Below, in pieces: positions 1 to 6,613 of a stretch of DNA of 15,424 nucleotides (positions are counted from its first letter, which is position 1; each line of letters starts with the position of its first letter). A program made the position numbers and the translations under genes. Source of the stretch: JAKAQB01 sp035702855 (GTDB lineage Bacteria > Actinomycetota > Acidimicrobiia > Acidimicrobiales > Palsa-688); the NCBI GenBank assembly GCA_035702855.1, contig DASSZM010000214.1, positions 1 through 15,424 of the forward strand, in the 5' to 3' direction. The notes beneath the pieces are model-generated. The model was not told the origin of the DNA and ran no database searches. It saw nothing but the letters and a program-made list of their open reading frames with translations.

Positions 1-655
1 CCCAGATGCCCGAGTGGAGGGCCCCCTCGTAGAACGACGCCTCCTCCGCCGGCGGGCAGGCCAGCTCGATCGTGCCGTCGGCGCGCTCGACGAAGCCGTG
101 GGCGACGTAGGCGTCGAGCACCCGTCCGTCCATGGCGGCGAAGGGGGGCTTGCCGGCGTAGTTGTCCCGGGCGGCCCGCCGGGACGGGAACACCGCCCGC
201 CGCTGGCGGGCGAGGACGCTCAGCGCCGGCGGGGCGTCGCTCCCCACCGCCGCCGGGATCACCACCGGCTCGTAGCAGTAGAGGGCGGCGCAGGTGCCGG
301 GTCGCAGCTGCTCGGCTCGCAGCAGCACCGCCCCCCCGAGCGAGTGGCCCGCCCCGAGCAACCCACCGGCGGGGGCGAGCACGTCGGCCACGGCGTGCAG
401 GTCGCGTGCCAGGTGGTCCCAGTCGGTGTAGAGCCGGTCGGCGGCGTGGCCCGACGCCCCGTGCCCCCGCTGGTCGAGGGCCCACACGTGGTGGGCGGCG
501 CGCAACGGCCCGGCGACCGGTTCCCACACCCGGGCGTGGAAGCCGGTGCCGTGCAGGAGCACCAGCGGCGGGCCGTCGCCGCCGAGGTCCCACACGGCGA
601 GCTCGACGCCGTCGTCACCGGTCACCCGCGGCCCGGGCCGCCACGTCTCGTCCAC
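1..655 (-). CDS. Alpha/beta hydrolase, C-terminus cut by window edge
   Basis: Alpha/beta-hydrolase-fold enzyme; substrate unknown. I translated the minus strand from GTG at 655; the frame stays open to base 1, giving 218 visible residues. Fold landmarks appear in order: the oxyanion-loop HGTGF at about residues 35-39, DQRGHGASG at about 61-69, and the nucleophile elbow GAGHSLGG with Ser105 as predicted nucleophile. The acid and the catalytic His normally follow in the last third; the His is not seen and should lie beyond the edge. The start is chosen because TAGCTT lies exactly 7 nt before this GTG, which suits a leaderless transcript. It is divergent from the SnoaL-like gene at 696 with only 40 bp between them. 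Esterases, epoxide hydrolases and haloperoxidase-like members share these motifs, so the function stays open. Confidence 0.85.
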   Translation of the reverse strand, partial: MDETWRPGPRVTGDDGVELAVWDLGGDGPPLVLLHGTGFHARVWEPVAGPLRAAHHVWALDQRGHGASGHAADRLYTDWDHLARDLHAVADVLAPAGGLLGAGHSLGGAVLLRAEQLRPGTCAALYCYEPVVIPAAVGSDAPPALSVLARQRRAVFPSRRAARDNYAGKPPFAAMDGRVLDAYVAHGFVERADGTIELACPPAEEASFYEGALHSGIW

Positions 656-668
656 CCGGGCGAAGCTA
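656..668 (-). promoter_or_regulatory. Leaderless -10 element for the alpha/beta hydrolase
   Basis: On the minus strand TAGCTT (668-663) fits the actinobacterial -10 consensus TANNNT. Seven nucleotides separate it from the GTG at 655, so transcription would start at or next to the start codon. No ribosome-binding site is needed or seen. No clear -35 is visible. The assignment rests on the hexamer, its spacing and the same layout at other genes of the window. Confidence 0.5.
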
Positions 669-682
669 GTGGCGGCGGCGGG

Positions 683-695
683 TACGGTTCGGGGC
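683..695 (+). promoter_or_regulatory. Leaderless -10 element for the SnoaL-like gene
   Basis: TACGGT at 683-688 matches TANNNT and stands 7 nt before the GTG at 696. The same hexamer with the same spacing precedes the SDR gene at 6560 on the other strand. There is no Shine-Dalgarno-like sequence between it and the GTG. Confidence 0.5.
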
Positions 696-1079
696 GTGGA
701 CGCAGACGGCGTGGCCGACGCCAACCGCCGCTACTACGAGGCGTTCGAGGCGGCCGACCTCGACGCCATGTCCGGGGTGTGGGAGCGCTCGGAGCGGGTG
801 CTCTGCACGCACCCCGGGTGGTCGACGCTGCGCGGCTGGAGCCAGGTGCAGGCGTCGTATTTCACCCTGTTCCAGCAGCCGCTGCAGATGCAGTTCCTCC
901 TCACCCGCGAGCACGCCAGCGTGGCCGGGGACGTGGCCTGGCTGTCGCTGGACGAGAACCTTCTCGGCGACCAGGGCGGGGTGACCATCGCCGCCCTCAA
1001 CGTCTTCGTGCGCGGCGCCGACGGCGACTGGGCGATGGTCTGCCACCACGCCTCGGCGGTGCACGCGTCGGTCCGCTGA
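696..1079 (+). CDS. SnoaL/NTF2-like (DUF4440-type) protein
   Basis: Small cytoplasmic protein of 127 residues with the cone-shaped alpha+beta NTF2/SnoaL fold. Family features seen: an N-terminal helix beginning ANRRYYEAFEAADLDAMSGVW, the HPGW segment near residue 40, and a C-terminal strand ending in WAMVCHHAS. This matches the nuclear-transport-factor-2-like proteins often called 'ketosteroid isomerase-like', whose molecular role is usually unknown. The GTG at 696 is preferred over in-frame upstream starts because the upstream codons read antisense to the hydrolase and because the -10-like TACGGT ends 7 nt before it. It converges with the DUF72 gene 14 bp downstream. Whether it binds a small ligand or acts as an enzyme cannot be read from the sequence. 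Confidence 0.88.
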   Translation: MDADGVADANRRYYEAFEAADLDAMSGVWERSERVLCTHPGWSTLRGWSQVQASYFTLFQQPLQMQFLLTREHASVAGDVAWLSLDENLLGDQGGVTIAALNVFVRGADGDWAMVCHHASAVHASVR

Positions 1080-1093
1080 GGCGCCGGTCGGTG

Positions 1094-2029
1094 TCAGGCC
1101 ACCTCGGCCCGGCGGCGCAGCAGGTCCTGCAGGGTGCGGGCGTTGTCCACGGCGTCGCCGCGGTGGCAGTTGTCGAGCAGCAGGTGCACCTCGGAGCCGG
1201 AGGCGGCCAGGTCGTGGACCGCCGGCACCCACCCGGCCAGCTCCCGGCGGTCGTAGCGGTACGGCCAGGTCCACGACTCGCCCTCCACCTGGCGGCGGCC
1301 CCGGAAGCGGACCACCGCCACCTCCGACGTCGCCGCCACCACCGACGGGCCGGGCGGGAGCTCGGGGCGGGGCGGGCCGTCGACGCAGACCAGCCCGATG
1401 CCGCGCGCCTCGAGCCACTCCAGGGTGTCGTCGGTGGTGTCCCCGCCGAACCACCGCTCCTCCGGCAGCTCGACCGCCACCCGCACCCCCGCCAGGCGCG
1501 CCGGCAGGGCGGCCAGCTCCGCCCACGTGTCGGGGCGGGGGCCGAACCAGCCGGGGTAGCGCAGCAGCACGGCGCCGAGGCGGCCGGCGTCGACCAGCGG
1601 CTGGAGGGCGTGGCGGAACCGGGCCCAGCACTCCTCCAGGGCGTCCGCCGGGAGGTGCTGGGGGTAGAGCCGGCGCCGGTCCCGCCGGTCGGGGTGGACG
1701 GCGCCCTGCAGGTCCGGCCACAGCGAGTCGGGCAGCGTCGGGCAGCCGGTGAGCAGCGACCACGCCCGCACGTCGAGCACGAAGCCCGGCGGGGTGCGCT
1801 CGACCCACTGGGCGCACAGCTCGGGCGTCGGCGGGAAGCGGAACGTCGTCGCCACCTCGGCGAGGGGGAACTGCTCGGCGTAGAACGCCAGCCGCTCCCG
1901 GGCGGTCATGGTCTTCCTCGGGTAGAAGCCGCCGTCGCGCACCAGGCTGCGGTCGGCCCAGGAGCAGCACCCGGCGCGCACGACGGCACCACCGAGGCGC
2001 ACGGCCGTCGGCGGCACCGTTTCGCTCAC
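1094..2029 (-). CDS. DUF72 family protein (YecE-like)
   Basis: Soluble protein of 311 residues belonging to the DUF72 family, a predicted TIM-barrel group of unknown biochemical role. Features seen: an N-terminal strand with AGCCSWADRSL in place of the usual G.xGWSY-type opening, then FYPRKTMTARERLAFYAEQFP, which corresponds to the conserved 'FYP ... L.YYA..F..VE.N.TFY' block. The F.LDVRAWS strand follows, and near the C-terminus comes LLLDNCHRGDAVDNA, the counterpart of the family's 'FNNT..G.A..NA' signature. The length is slightly above the usual 240-290 residues. The start is GTG (MSETVPP). The nearest upstream hexamer, TACCCG 8 nt away, is a poor -10. It is divergent from malQ, with 52 bp between the two called starts, and convergent with the SnoaL-like gene. 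Confidence 0.85.
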   Translation of the reverse strand: MSETVPPTAVRLGGAVVRAGCCSWADRSLVRDGGFYPRKTMTARERLAFYAEQFPLAEVATTFRFPPTPELCAQWVERTPPGFVLDVRAWSLLTGCPTLPDSLWPDLQGAVHPDRRDRRRLYPQHLPADALEECWARFRHALQPLVDAGRLGAVLLRYPGWFGPRPDTWAELAALPARLAGVRVAVELPEERWFGGDTTDDTLEWLEARGIGLVCVDGPPRPELPPGPSVVAATSEVAVVRFRGRRQVEGESWTWPYRYDRRELAGWVPAVHDLAASGSEVHLLLDNCHRGDAVDNARTLQDLLRRRAEVA

Positions 2030-2081
2030 GGGGACCCCGGGTAGGCGGGCCAGATGCCTGCGAGCACGGTGGTCGATCGTA

Positions 2082-3998
2082 GTGACGGGCGTTGCCGAGG
2101 TGTCGGAGGCGGGCGTGGTTGACCCCCGCGCCTGGGCGGTGGAACCGGGCTACCACGACACCGCCGGCCGGTGGCGGGAGGCGCCCGACGCCACCGTGCA
2201 GGCCGTGCTCGGCGCCATGGGCGCCCTCGAGCCGGGCCGCCCCCACCCCGACGAGGACCCGTCGCTGCTGGTGACCGTCCGCCTCGACCACCCGCTACCG
2301 GCCCTGCCGAGCGGGGTCGTCCACCTGGAGGACGGGGGCGAGCTGCGGCTGGCCAACGGCGTCCTGCCCCCCGACGTGCCCCTCGGCTACCACCGGCTGG
2401 CACCCGACGACGGCCCCGAACGCCGCCTGATCGTCAGCCCCGGCCGCTGCCCCGAGGCGCACGGCTCGCGCTGGGGGTGGGCGGCGCAGCTGTACGCCGC
2501 CCGGTCGCGGGCCAGCTGGGGGATGGGCGACCTCGCCGACCTGCGCACGCTGACCGAGTGGGGGCGGCGCTTCGGCGCCGAGCTGACCCTGCTCAACCCC
2601 CTCCACGCCGGGCCCCCCGGCCCCCACCCCCAGCCGAGCCCCTACTTCCCCTCGAGCCGCTGCTTCGCCAACCCGCTGTACCTGCGGGTCGAGGACATCC
2701 CCGGGGCCGACCGTCTCGACGGCCTCGACCGGCTGGCCGCCGCCGGCCGGGCCCTCAACGCCGAGCGCCGGATCGACCGGGACCGGGTGTGGGCGCTCAA
2801 GTCCGAGGCGCTCGAGCGGCTGTTCGCCGCCACCTCGGGCTCGCCCGAGGTGGCCGCCGGCCTGGACGCCTACCTCGCCGAGCGGGGCGACGCCCTCGTC
2901 GGCTTCGCCACCTTCAACGCCCTCGCCGAGCGCCACGGCCTGCCCTGGCAGGCGTGGCCCGCCGAGCTGCGCCACCCCGACGCCCCGGCGGTGCGGGCCT
3001 TCGCCGCCGGTGGCGAGGGGCACCGCCGGGTGCGCTACCACGCCTGGCTGCAGTGGCAGCTCGACCGCCAGCTGGCGGCCACCGCCCCCGCCGAGCTGAT
3101 CTCCGACGTCGCCGTCGGCGTCGACGCCGGCGGGGCGGACCCCTGGGTGTGGCAGGAGACCTTCGCCACCGGCATGCGCGTGGGGGCGCCCCCCGACGAC
3201 TTCAACCGCCTGGGGCAGGACTGGGGCCTGCCGCCGTGGGACCCCTGGCAGCTGCGGGCGGCCGGGTACGAGCCGTTCGTGCAGACGGTCCGCGCCGCCC
3301 TCCGCCATACCAGCGGGCTGCGGGTCGACCACGTGATGGGGCTGTTCCGCCTGTACTGGATCCCCGAGGGCGCCGAGCCCGCCGCCGGCACCTACGTGCG
3401 CTACCCCTACTGGGACCTGCTCAACATCCTCGCCCTCGAGGCCCACCGGGCGGGGGCGTTCGTGGTGGGCGAGGACCTCGGCACCGTCGAGGACGCCGTG
3501 CGCGCCGAGCTGGCGGAGCGGCGGGTGCTGTCCTACCGGCTGCTGTGGTTCGAGCCGGAGCGGCCGTCGGCGTGGGGGCCCGACGCCCTCGGCGCCGTCA
3601 CCACCCACGACCTGCCGACCGTCGCCGGCCTGTGGACCGGCGCCGACCTGGAGGCCCAGCGCCGCCTGGGCCTCGACCCCAACGAGGAGGGGTCACGCGA
3701 GATCGTCGACCGTCTGGCCGGTTGGGGCGGCCTCGACGCGGACGCCGAGCCCGCAGAGGTGGTGCGGACGGCCTACGGCCTGCTGGCCGAGTCCCCCTGC
3801 CGGGTGCTGACCGTCACCCTCGACGACGTGGCGGTGGTCCCCGAGCGCCCCAACATGCCCGGCACGGTCGACCAGTGGCCCAACTGGAGCATCGCCCTGC
3901 CGGTGCCGCTCGAGGAGGTCGAGTCGAGCCCGCTGGCGGCGGCGGTGGCCGCCAAGATGAACGCCGGGCCCCGCTCGCCGGGGGGCCGGCCGCGCTGA
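2082..3998 (+). CDS. malQ: 4-alpha-glucanotransferase (amylomaltase)
   Basis: GH77 disproportionating enzyme that moves alpha-1,4-glucan segments between maltodextrins in the cytoplasm, in maltodextrin/glycogen metabolism. At 638 residues it is normal for the family. The conserved GH77 blocks are all seen: WGMGDLADL, SPYFPSSR with FANPLYL, LRVDHVMGLFRLYWIPEG (nucleophile Asp416), VVGEDLGTV (acid/base Glu464), TTHDLPT (Asp510, transition-state stabiliser), and NMPGTVDQWPNW near the end. The N-terminal 100 or so residues carry the extra beta domain usual in actinobacterial and proteobacterial enzymes. Two starts are possible. GTG 2082 gives the longest frame. GTG 2115 has GGAGG (2105-2109) 5 nt upstream and loses only 11 unconserved residues, so it may be the true start. 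No other glycogen gene is seen beside it. Confidence 0.95.
   Translation: MTGVAEVSEAGVVDPRAWAVEPGYHDTAGRWREAPDATVQAVLGAMGALEPGRPHPDEDPSLLVTVRLDHPLPALPSGVVHLEDGGELRLANGVLPPDVPLGYHRLAPDDGPERRLIVSPGRCPEAHGSRWGWAAQLYAARSRASWGMGDLADLRTLTEWGRRFGAELTLLNPLHAGPPGPHPQPSPYFPSSRCFANPLYLRVEDIPGADRLDGLDRLAAAGRALNAERRIDRDRVWALKSEALERLFAATSGSPEVAAGLDAYLAERGDALVGFATFNALAERHGLPWQAWPAELRHPDAPAVRAFAAGGEGHRRVRYHAWLQWQLDRQLAATAPAELISDVAVGVDAGGADPWVWQETFATGMRVGAPPDDFNRLGQDWGLPPWDPWQLRAAGYEPFVQTVRAALRHTSGLRVDHVMGLFRLYWIPEGAEPAAGTYVRYPYWDLLNILALEAHRAGAFVVGEDLGTVEDAVRAELAERRVLSYRLLWFEPERPSAWGPDALGAVTTHDLPTVAGLWTGADLEAQRRLGLDPNEEGSREIVDRLAGWGGLDADAEPAEVVRTAYGLLAESPCRVLTVTLDDVAVVPERPNMPGTVDQWPNWSIALPVPLEEVESSPLAAAVAAKMNAGPRSPGGRPR
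2105..2109 (+). promoter_or_regulatory. Shine-Dalgarno supporting GTG 2115 of malQ
   Basis: GGAGG lies 5 nt before an in-frame GTG at 2115. The upstream candidate GTG 2082 has neither a Shine-Dalgarno sequence nor a TANNNT hexamer at leaderless distance. This favours a protein 11 residues shorter than the longest frame. Confidence 0.4.
3977..3990 (+). terminator. GC hairpin at the 3' end of malQ
   Basis: GCCGG-GGGG-CCGGC forms a perfect 5-bp stem with a 4-nt loop, five bases before the malQ stop codon. There is no U-tract, so a classical intrinsic terminator is not shown. It resembles the hairpins at 5653, 7855 and 11296 in geometry. At this base composition a chance match is quite possible. 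Confidence 0.2.
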
Positions 3999-4015
3999 GC
4001 GTCCCGTCCCGGCGA

Positions 4016-4030
4016 TAGCGTCGGCTGGCG
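4016..4030 (+). promoter_or_regulatory. -10 element for the DNA ligase gene
   Basis: TAGCGT at 4016-4021 matches TANNNT and lies 9 nt before ATG 4031, so the 5' leader would be only about 0-3 nt. The malQ-ligase gap is 32 bp, and this signal suggests the ligase gene has its own start of transcription instead of depending on malQ read-through. Confidence 0.4.
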
Positions 4031-5092
4031 ATGCGCCTGCCGGTCATGCCGCCCGTCTCCCCGATGCTCGCCAAGCTGGCGCGCGAGCTGCCCGAGGGCG
4101 ACTGGCGGTACGAGCCGAAGTGGGACGGGTTCCGCTGCATCGTCTTCCGCGACGGCGACGAGGTCGAGCTCGGCAGCCGCAACGAGCGTCCGCTCACCCG
4201 CTACTTCCCGGAGGTGGTGGCGGCGGTGCGCGAGCGGCTCCCCGAGCGCTGCGTGCTCGACGGGGAGATCGTCGTCGCCGGCCCGCACGGGCTGGACTTC
4301 GACGCCCTCTCCCAGCGGATCCACCCGGCCGCGAGCCGGGTGGCGACGCTGGCGGCGCGCACCCCGGCCGCCGTGGTCGCCTTCGACCTGCTCGGCCTCG
4401 GCGACGACGACCTGCGCCCCGCCCCCTTCGACGAGCGGCGCACCGCCCTCGAGGGCCTGCTCACCGCCACCACCGCCGGCGTGCACCTCACGCCCCTGAC
4501 CCGCGACCGGGCGGTGGCCGCCGAGTGGTTCACCCGCTTCGAGGGCGCCGGCCTCGACGGGGTCGTCGCCAAGCGACCGACCCAGCCCTACCTCGAGGAC
4601 CAGCGGGTGATGGTCAAGGTCAAGCACGAGCGCACCGCCGAGTTCGTCGTCGGCGGCTTCCGCTGGTACAAGGGGGAGACCGGCGGCGCCGTCGGCTCGC
4701 TGCTGCTCGGGCTCCACGACGGCTCCGGCGAGCTGCGCCACGTGGGGGTGATCGGCTCCTTCCCCGCCGACGAGCGTCGCCGCCTGGTCGGCGAGCTGGC
4801 GCCGTACCGCACCGACGGCGACCACCCCTGGGGCGGCTGGGCGGGCCACGCCGCCGGCGGCGCGCGCACGGCGGGCAGCCGGTGGAACGCCGAGCGCGAC
4901 CTGCGCTTCGAGTTGCTGCGGCCCGAGCTGGTCGTGGAGGCCGCCTACGAGCACCTGCAGGGTGAGCGGCTGCGCCATACCGCCCGCTTCCGGCGGTGGC
5001 GCCCGGACCGGCTCCCGCAGGAGTGCACCTACGCCCAGCTCGACGTGGCCGTGCCGGCGCTGCTGGAGGAGGTCTTCGCCGCCCGTGGGTGA
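4031..5092 (+). CDS. ATP-dependent DNA ligase, LigC / LigD-ligase-domain type
   Basis: Seals nicks in duplex nucleic acid through a lysyl-AMP intermediate. The 353 residues hold the two-domain core of stand-alone bacterial ligases such as mycobacterial LigC, with no polymerase or phosphoesterase domain as in full LigD. Nucleotidyltransferase motifs seen: motif I EPKWDGFR with adenylated Lys30, SRNERPLTRYFPEV, motif III VLDGEIV at about 76-82, motif IIIa AFDLLGLG, motif IV DGVVAKR (176-182) and motif V VMVKVKHER. The C-terminal OB fold runs from about 205 and ends with LVVEAAYEHLQGERLRHTARFRRWRPDR, a typical LigC/LigD block. Its last 8 bases overlap the start of the 2H phosphoesterase gene, so the two are probably made together. 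No Ku gene is in the window, so a role in end joining cannot be judged here. Confidence 0.93.
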   Translation: MRLPVMPPVSPMLAKLARELPEGDWRYEPKWDGFRCIVFRDGDEVELGSRNERPLTRYFPEVVAAVRERLPERCVLDGEIVVAGPHGLDFDALSQRIHPAASRVATLAARTPAAVVAFDLLGLGDDDLRPAPFDERRTALEGLLTATTAGVHLTPLTRDRAVAAEWFTRFEGAGLDGVVAKRPTQPYLEDQRVMVKVKHERTAEFVVGGFRWYKGETGGAVGSLLLGLHDGSGELRHVGVIGSFPADERRRLVGELAPYRTDGDHPWGGWAGHAAGGARTAGSRWNAERDLRFELLRPELVVEAAYEHLQGERLRHTARFRRWRPDRLPQECTYAQLDVAVPALLEEVFAARG

Positions 5093-5651
5093 CGACCGGC
5101 CGGCGGCCCCCGGCACCAGCAGCGGGCGGGCGGGGTCGGCGGTGCTGGTCCCGGTCCCCCAGGCGGAGCCGATCGTGTCGGCGTGGCGCGCCCGCCACGA
5201 CCCGGTGGCCGCCGCCGGGGTCCCGGCCCACATCACCCTGATCGTCCCGTGGCTGCCGCCCGACGCCATCCGCCCCGCCGACCTCGACGACCTGGCGGAG
5301 GTCGCCGCCACCACCGCCTCGTGGGACTTCGCCCTGACCGAGATGGCGTGGTTCGGCCGGCGGGTGCTGTGGCTGGTGCCCGAGCCCGACGAGCCGTTCC
5401 GGGCGTTGACCCTGCGGCTCGCCGAGCGGTTCGGGACGCCCCCGTGGGAGGGTGCGTTCGCCGACGTGGTGCCCCACCTGACCGTCGGGCACACCACCGG
5501 CGACCCCGAGGCCCTCGAGCGGGTCGAGAAGAAGCTGAGCGCCAAGCTCCCGGTCCGCTGCCGCGCCGGGGAGCTGTGGGTGATGGTCGCCGCCGACCGG
5601 CAGTGGAAGGTCCGGGCCCGCTGCCCCCTGGCCCGCCCGACCGCCCGCTGA
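5085..5651 (+). CDS. 2H phosphoesterase / 2'-5' RNA ligase family protein
   Basis: Member of the 2H phosphoesterase superfamily, whose enzymes open or process 2',3'-cyclic phosphates or 2'-5' linkages in RNA and nucleotides. From GTG 5085 it has 188 residues, the normal size. Two H-x-T/S motifs are seen, each on its own lobe: HIT (49-51) in AHITLIVPWLP, and HLT (131-133) in PHLTVGH. These supply the paired catalytic His and Thr. The start is inferred: GTG 5085 overlaps the ligase stop by 8 bp and has GGAGGAGG (5065-5072) upstream, though the 12-nt spacing is long. A frame reaching back to 4962 is antisense-like low-complexity inside the ligase gene and is rejected. A later start near GTG 5142 would lose the first strand. 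The substrate is unknown; close pairing with a ligase suggests nucleic-acid end processing. Confidence 0.87.
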   Translation: MGDDRPAAPGTSSGRAGSAVLVPVPQAEPIVSAWRARHDPVAAAGVPAHITLIVPWLPPDAIRPADLDDLAEVAATTASWDFALTEMAWFGRRVLWLVPEPDEPFRALTLRLAERFGTPPWEGAFADVVPHLTVGHTTGDPEALERVEKKLSAKLPVRCRAGELWVMVAADRQWKVRARCPLARPTAR

Positions 5652-5652
5652 G

Positions 5653-5666
5653 CCGGCGGGGGCCGG
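5653..5666. terminator. GC hairpin between convergent genes
   Basis: CCGGC-GGGG-GCCGG, a perfect 5-bp stem with 4-nt loop, fills almost the whole 15-bp gap between the 2H phosphoesterase stop (5651) and the SDR stop (5667). Because it is an inverted repeat it could serve as an end signal for both strands. It lacks U-tracts on either side. Confidence 0.35.
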
Positions 5667-6560
5667 TCAGCCCAGCGCCTCGACCAGGGCCTTGAACTCG
5701 TCCGCCGGGCCGGCGGGGACGGTGTAGCCCGACTCGTCGCGGATCTCGCCGAAGTGGTCGCGGACGTCCTCGACGGTGAGCGATGGGTTGGTGTAGCCGT
5801 GGGTCATCCCGATGAAGAACCGGGCCACCCGGCCGCCGCCGACGCTGTAGACCTCCCCGGTGACCGGGACGTCCTCGTGCGCCAGGTAGGCGACGACCGG
5901 CGACACCAGCGCCGGCTCCAGCTTCTCGGCAGCGGCGCCGAGCAGCTCCTCGGTCATGCGGGTGCGGGCCAGCGGGGCGATGGCGTTGACCTTGATGTTG
6001 TACTTGGCGCCCTCGGCGGCCAGCACCCGGGTGAAGCCGACCAGGCCCATCTTGGCGGCGCCGTAGTTGCTCTGGCCGAAGTTGCCGAGGATGCCGGAGT
6101 TGGAGGAGGTGTTGACCACCCGGCCGTAGCCCTGCTCGCGCATGGCGATCCACGCCGGGCGGGTGACGTGGAAGGCGCCGCGCAGGTGCACGTCGATGAC
6201 CGGGTCGAGCAGGTCGGGCGTGAGGTTGTGGAAGGCCTTGTCCCGCAGGATGCCGGCGTTGTTGACCACGATGTCGACCCGCCCGAAGGCCTCGAGGGCG
6301 GCGTCGACGATGGCCTGACCGCCCTCGGGGGTGGCCACGCTGCCGCCCTCGGCGACCGCCTCGCCGCCGAGGTCGCGGATCTGCGCGGCCACGGCCTCCG
6401 CCGGGCCGCGGTCGGCGCCGTCGCCGTGGACGGAGCCGCCCAGGTCGTTGACCACCACCCGGGCGCCGCGCGCGGCGAGGAGGAGGGCGTGCTCCCTGCC
6501 CAGCCCGCCGCCGGCGCCCGTCACGATCGCCACCTTGCCGTCGAAGCCCAGGTCTGCCAT
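5667..6560 (-). CDS. SDR oxidoreductase, MFE-2-type 3-hydroxyacyl-CoA dehydrogenase-like
   Basis: NAD(P)-dependent short-chain dehydrogenase of 297 residues. Seen: Rossmann loop TGAGGGLG (14-21), VVVNDLGG after strand 2 (the Asp favours NAD), NNAG (100-103), and the catalytic set Ser153, Tyr166 and Lys170 within SGILGNFGQSNYGAAK. The GNFGQ.NY..AK wording and the C-terminal tail SLTVEDVRDHFGEIRDESGYTVP are characteristic of the (3R)-hydroxyacyl-CoA dehydrogenase domain of multifunctional enzyme type 2 (HSD17B4-like). The likely role is therefore oxidation of 3-hydroxyacyl-CoA in fatty-acid or sterol side-chain breakdown. No hydratase domain is fused to it or adjacent. ATG 6560 is chosen because TACGGT stands 7 nt before it and the glycine motif follows at the usual distance. 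A longer in-frame extension to 6674 has no support. Confidence 0.9.
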   Translation of the reverse strand: MADLGFDGKVAIVTGAGGGLGREHALLLAARGARVVVNDLGGSVHGDGADRGPAEAVAAQIRDLGGEAVAEGGSVATPEGGQAIVDAALEAFGRVDIVVNNAGILRDKAFHNLTPDLLDPVIDVHLRGAFHVTRPAWIAMREQGYGRVVNTSSNSGILGNFGQSNYGAAKMGLVGFTRVLAAEGAKYNIKVNAIAPLARTRMTEELLGAAAEKLEPALVSPVVAYLAHEDVPVTGEVYSVGGGRVARFFIGMTHGYTNPSLTVEDVRDHFGEIRDESGYTVPAGPADEFKALVEALG

Positions 6561-6573
6561 GGCGCGGACCGTA
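6561..6573 (-). promoter_or_regulatory. Leaderless -10 element for the SDR gene
   Basis: On the minus strand TACGGT (6573-6568) is followed by 7 nt and then ATG 6560. It sits in the 53-bp gap after the reductase gene. The SDR may thus be transcribed independently of the upstream reductase. Confidence 0.5.
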
Positions 6574-6613
6574 GCCGCCGCTCGCCGGGCGGGGCCAGCC
6601 GCTCGGGGCGTCC

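Noticed and set aside
546..695. Longer N-terminus for the SnoaL-like protein
   Set aside because: The region is coding on the minus strand for the hydrolase, and the -10-like hexamer at 683 lies inside it. The added residues look random.
14..2044. Plus-strand open frame of 676 codons, rich in Arg, Gly and Pro
   Set aside because: It runs antisense across the first hydrolase and DUF72 and over the SnoaL-like gene in another frame. Its composition is typical of stop-poor shadow frames at high G+C, and it holds no recognisable domain.
666..2291. Minus-strand open frame of 541 codons
   Set aside because: It is a different frame over DUF72, whose motifs are in the 1094-2029 frame. The composition is Arg/Pro/Gly shadow-like.
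3773..5545. Long minus-strand open frame of 590 codons opposite the ligase and 2H genes
   Set aside because: The plus strand carries all ligase motifs and both HxT motifs. The antisense product has no domain pattern.
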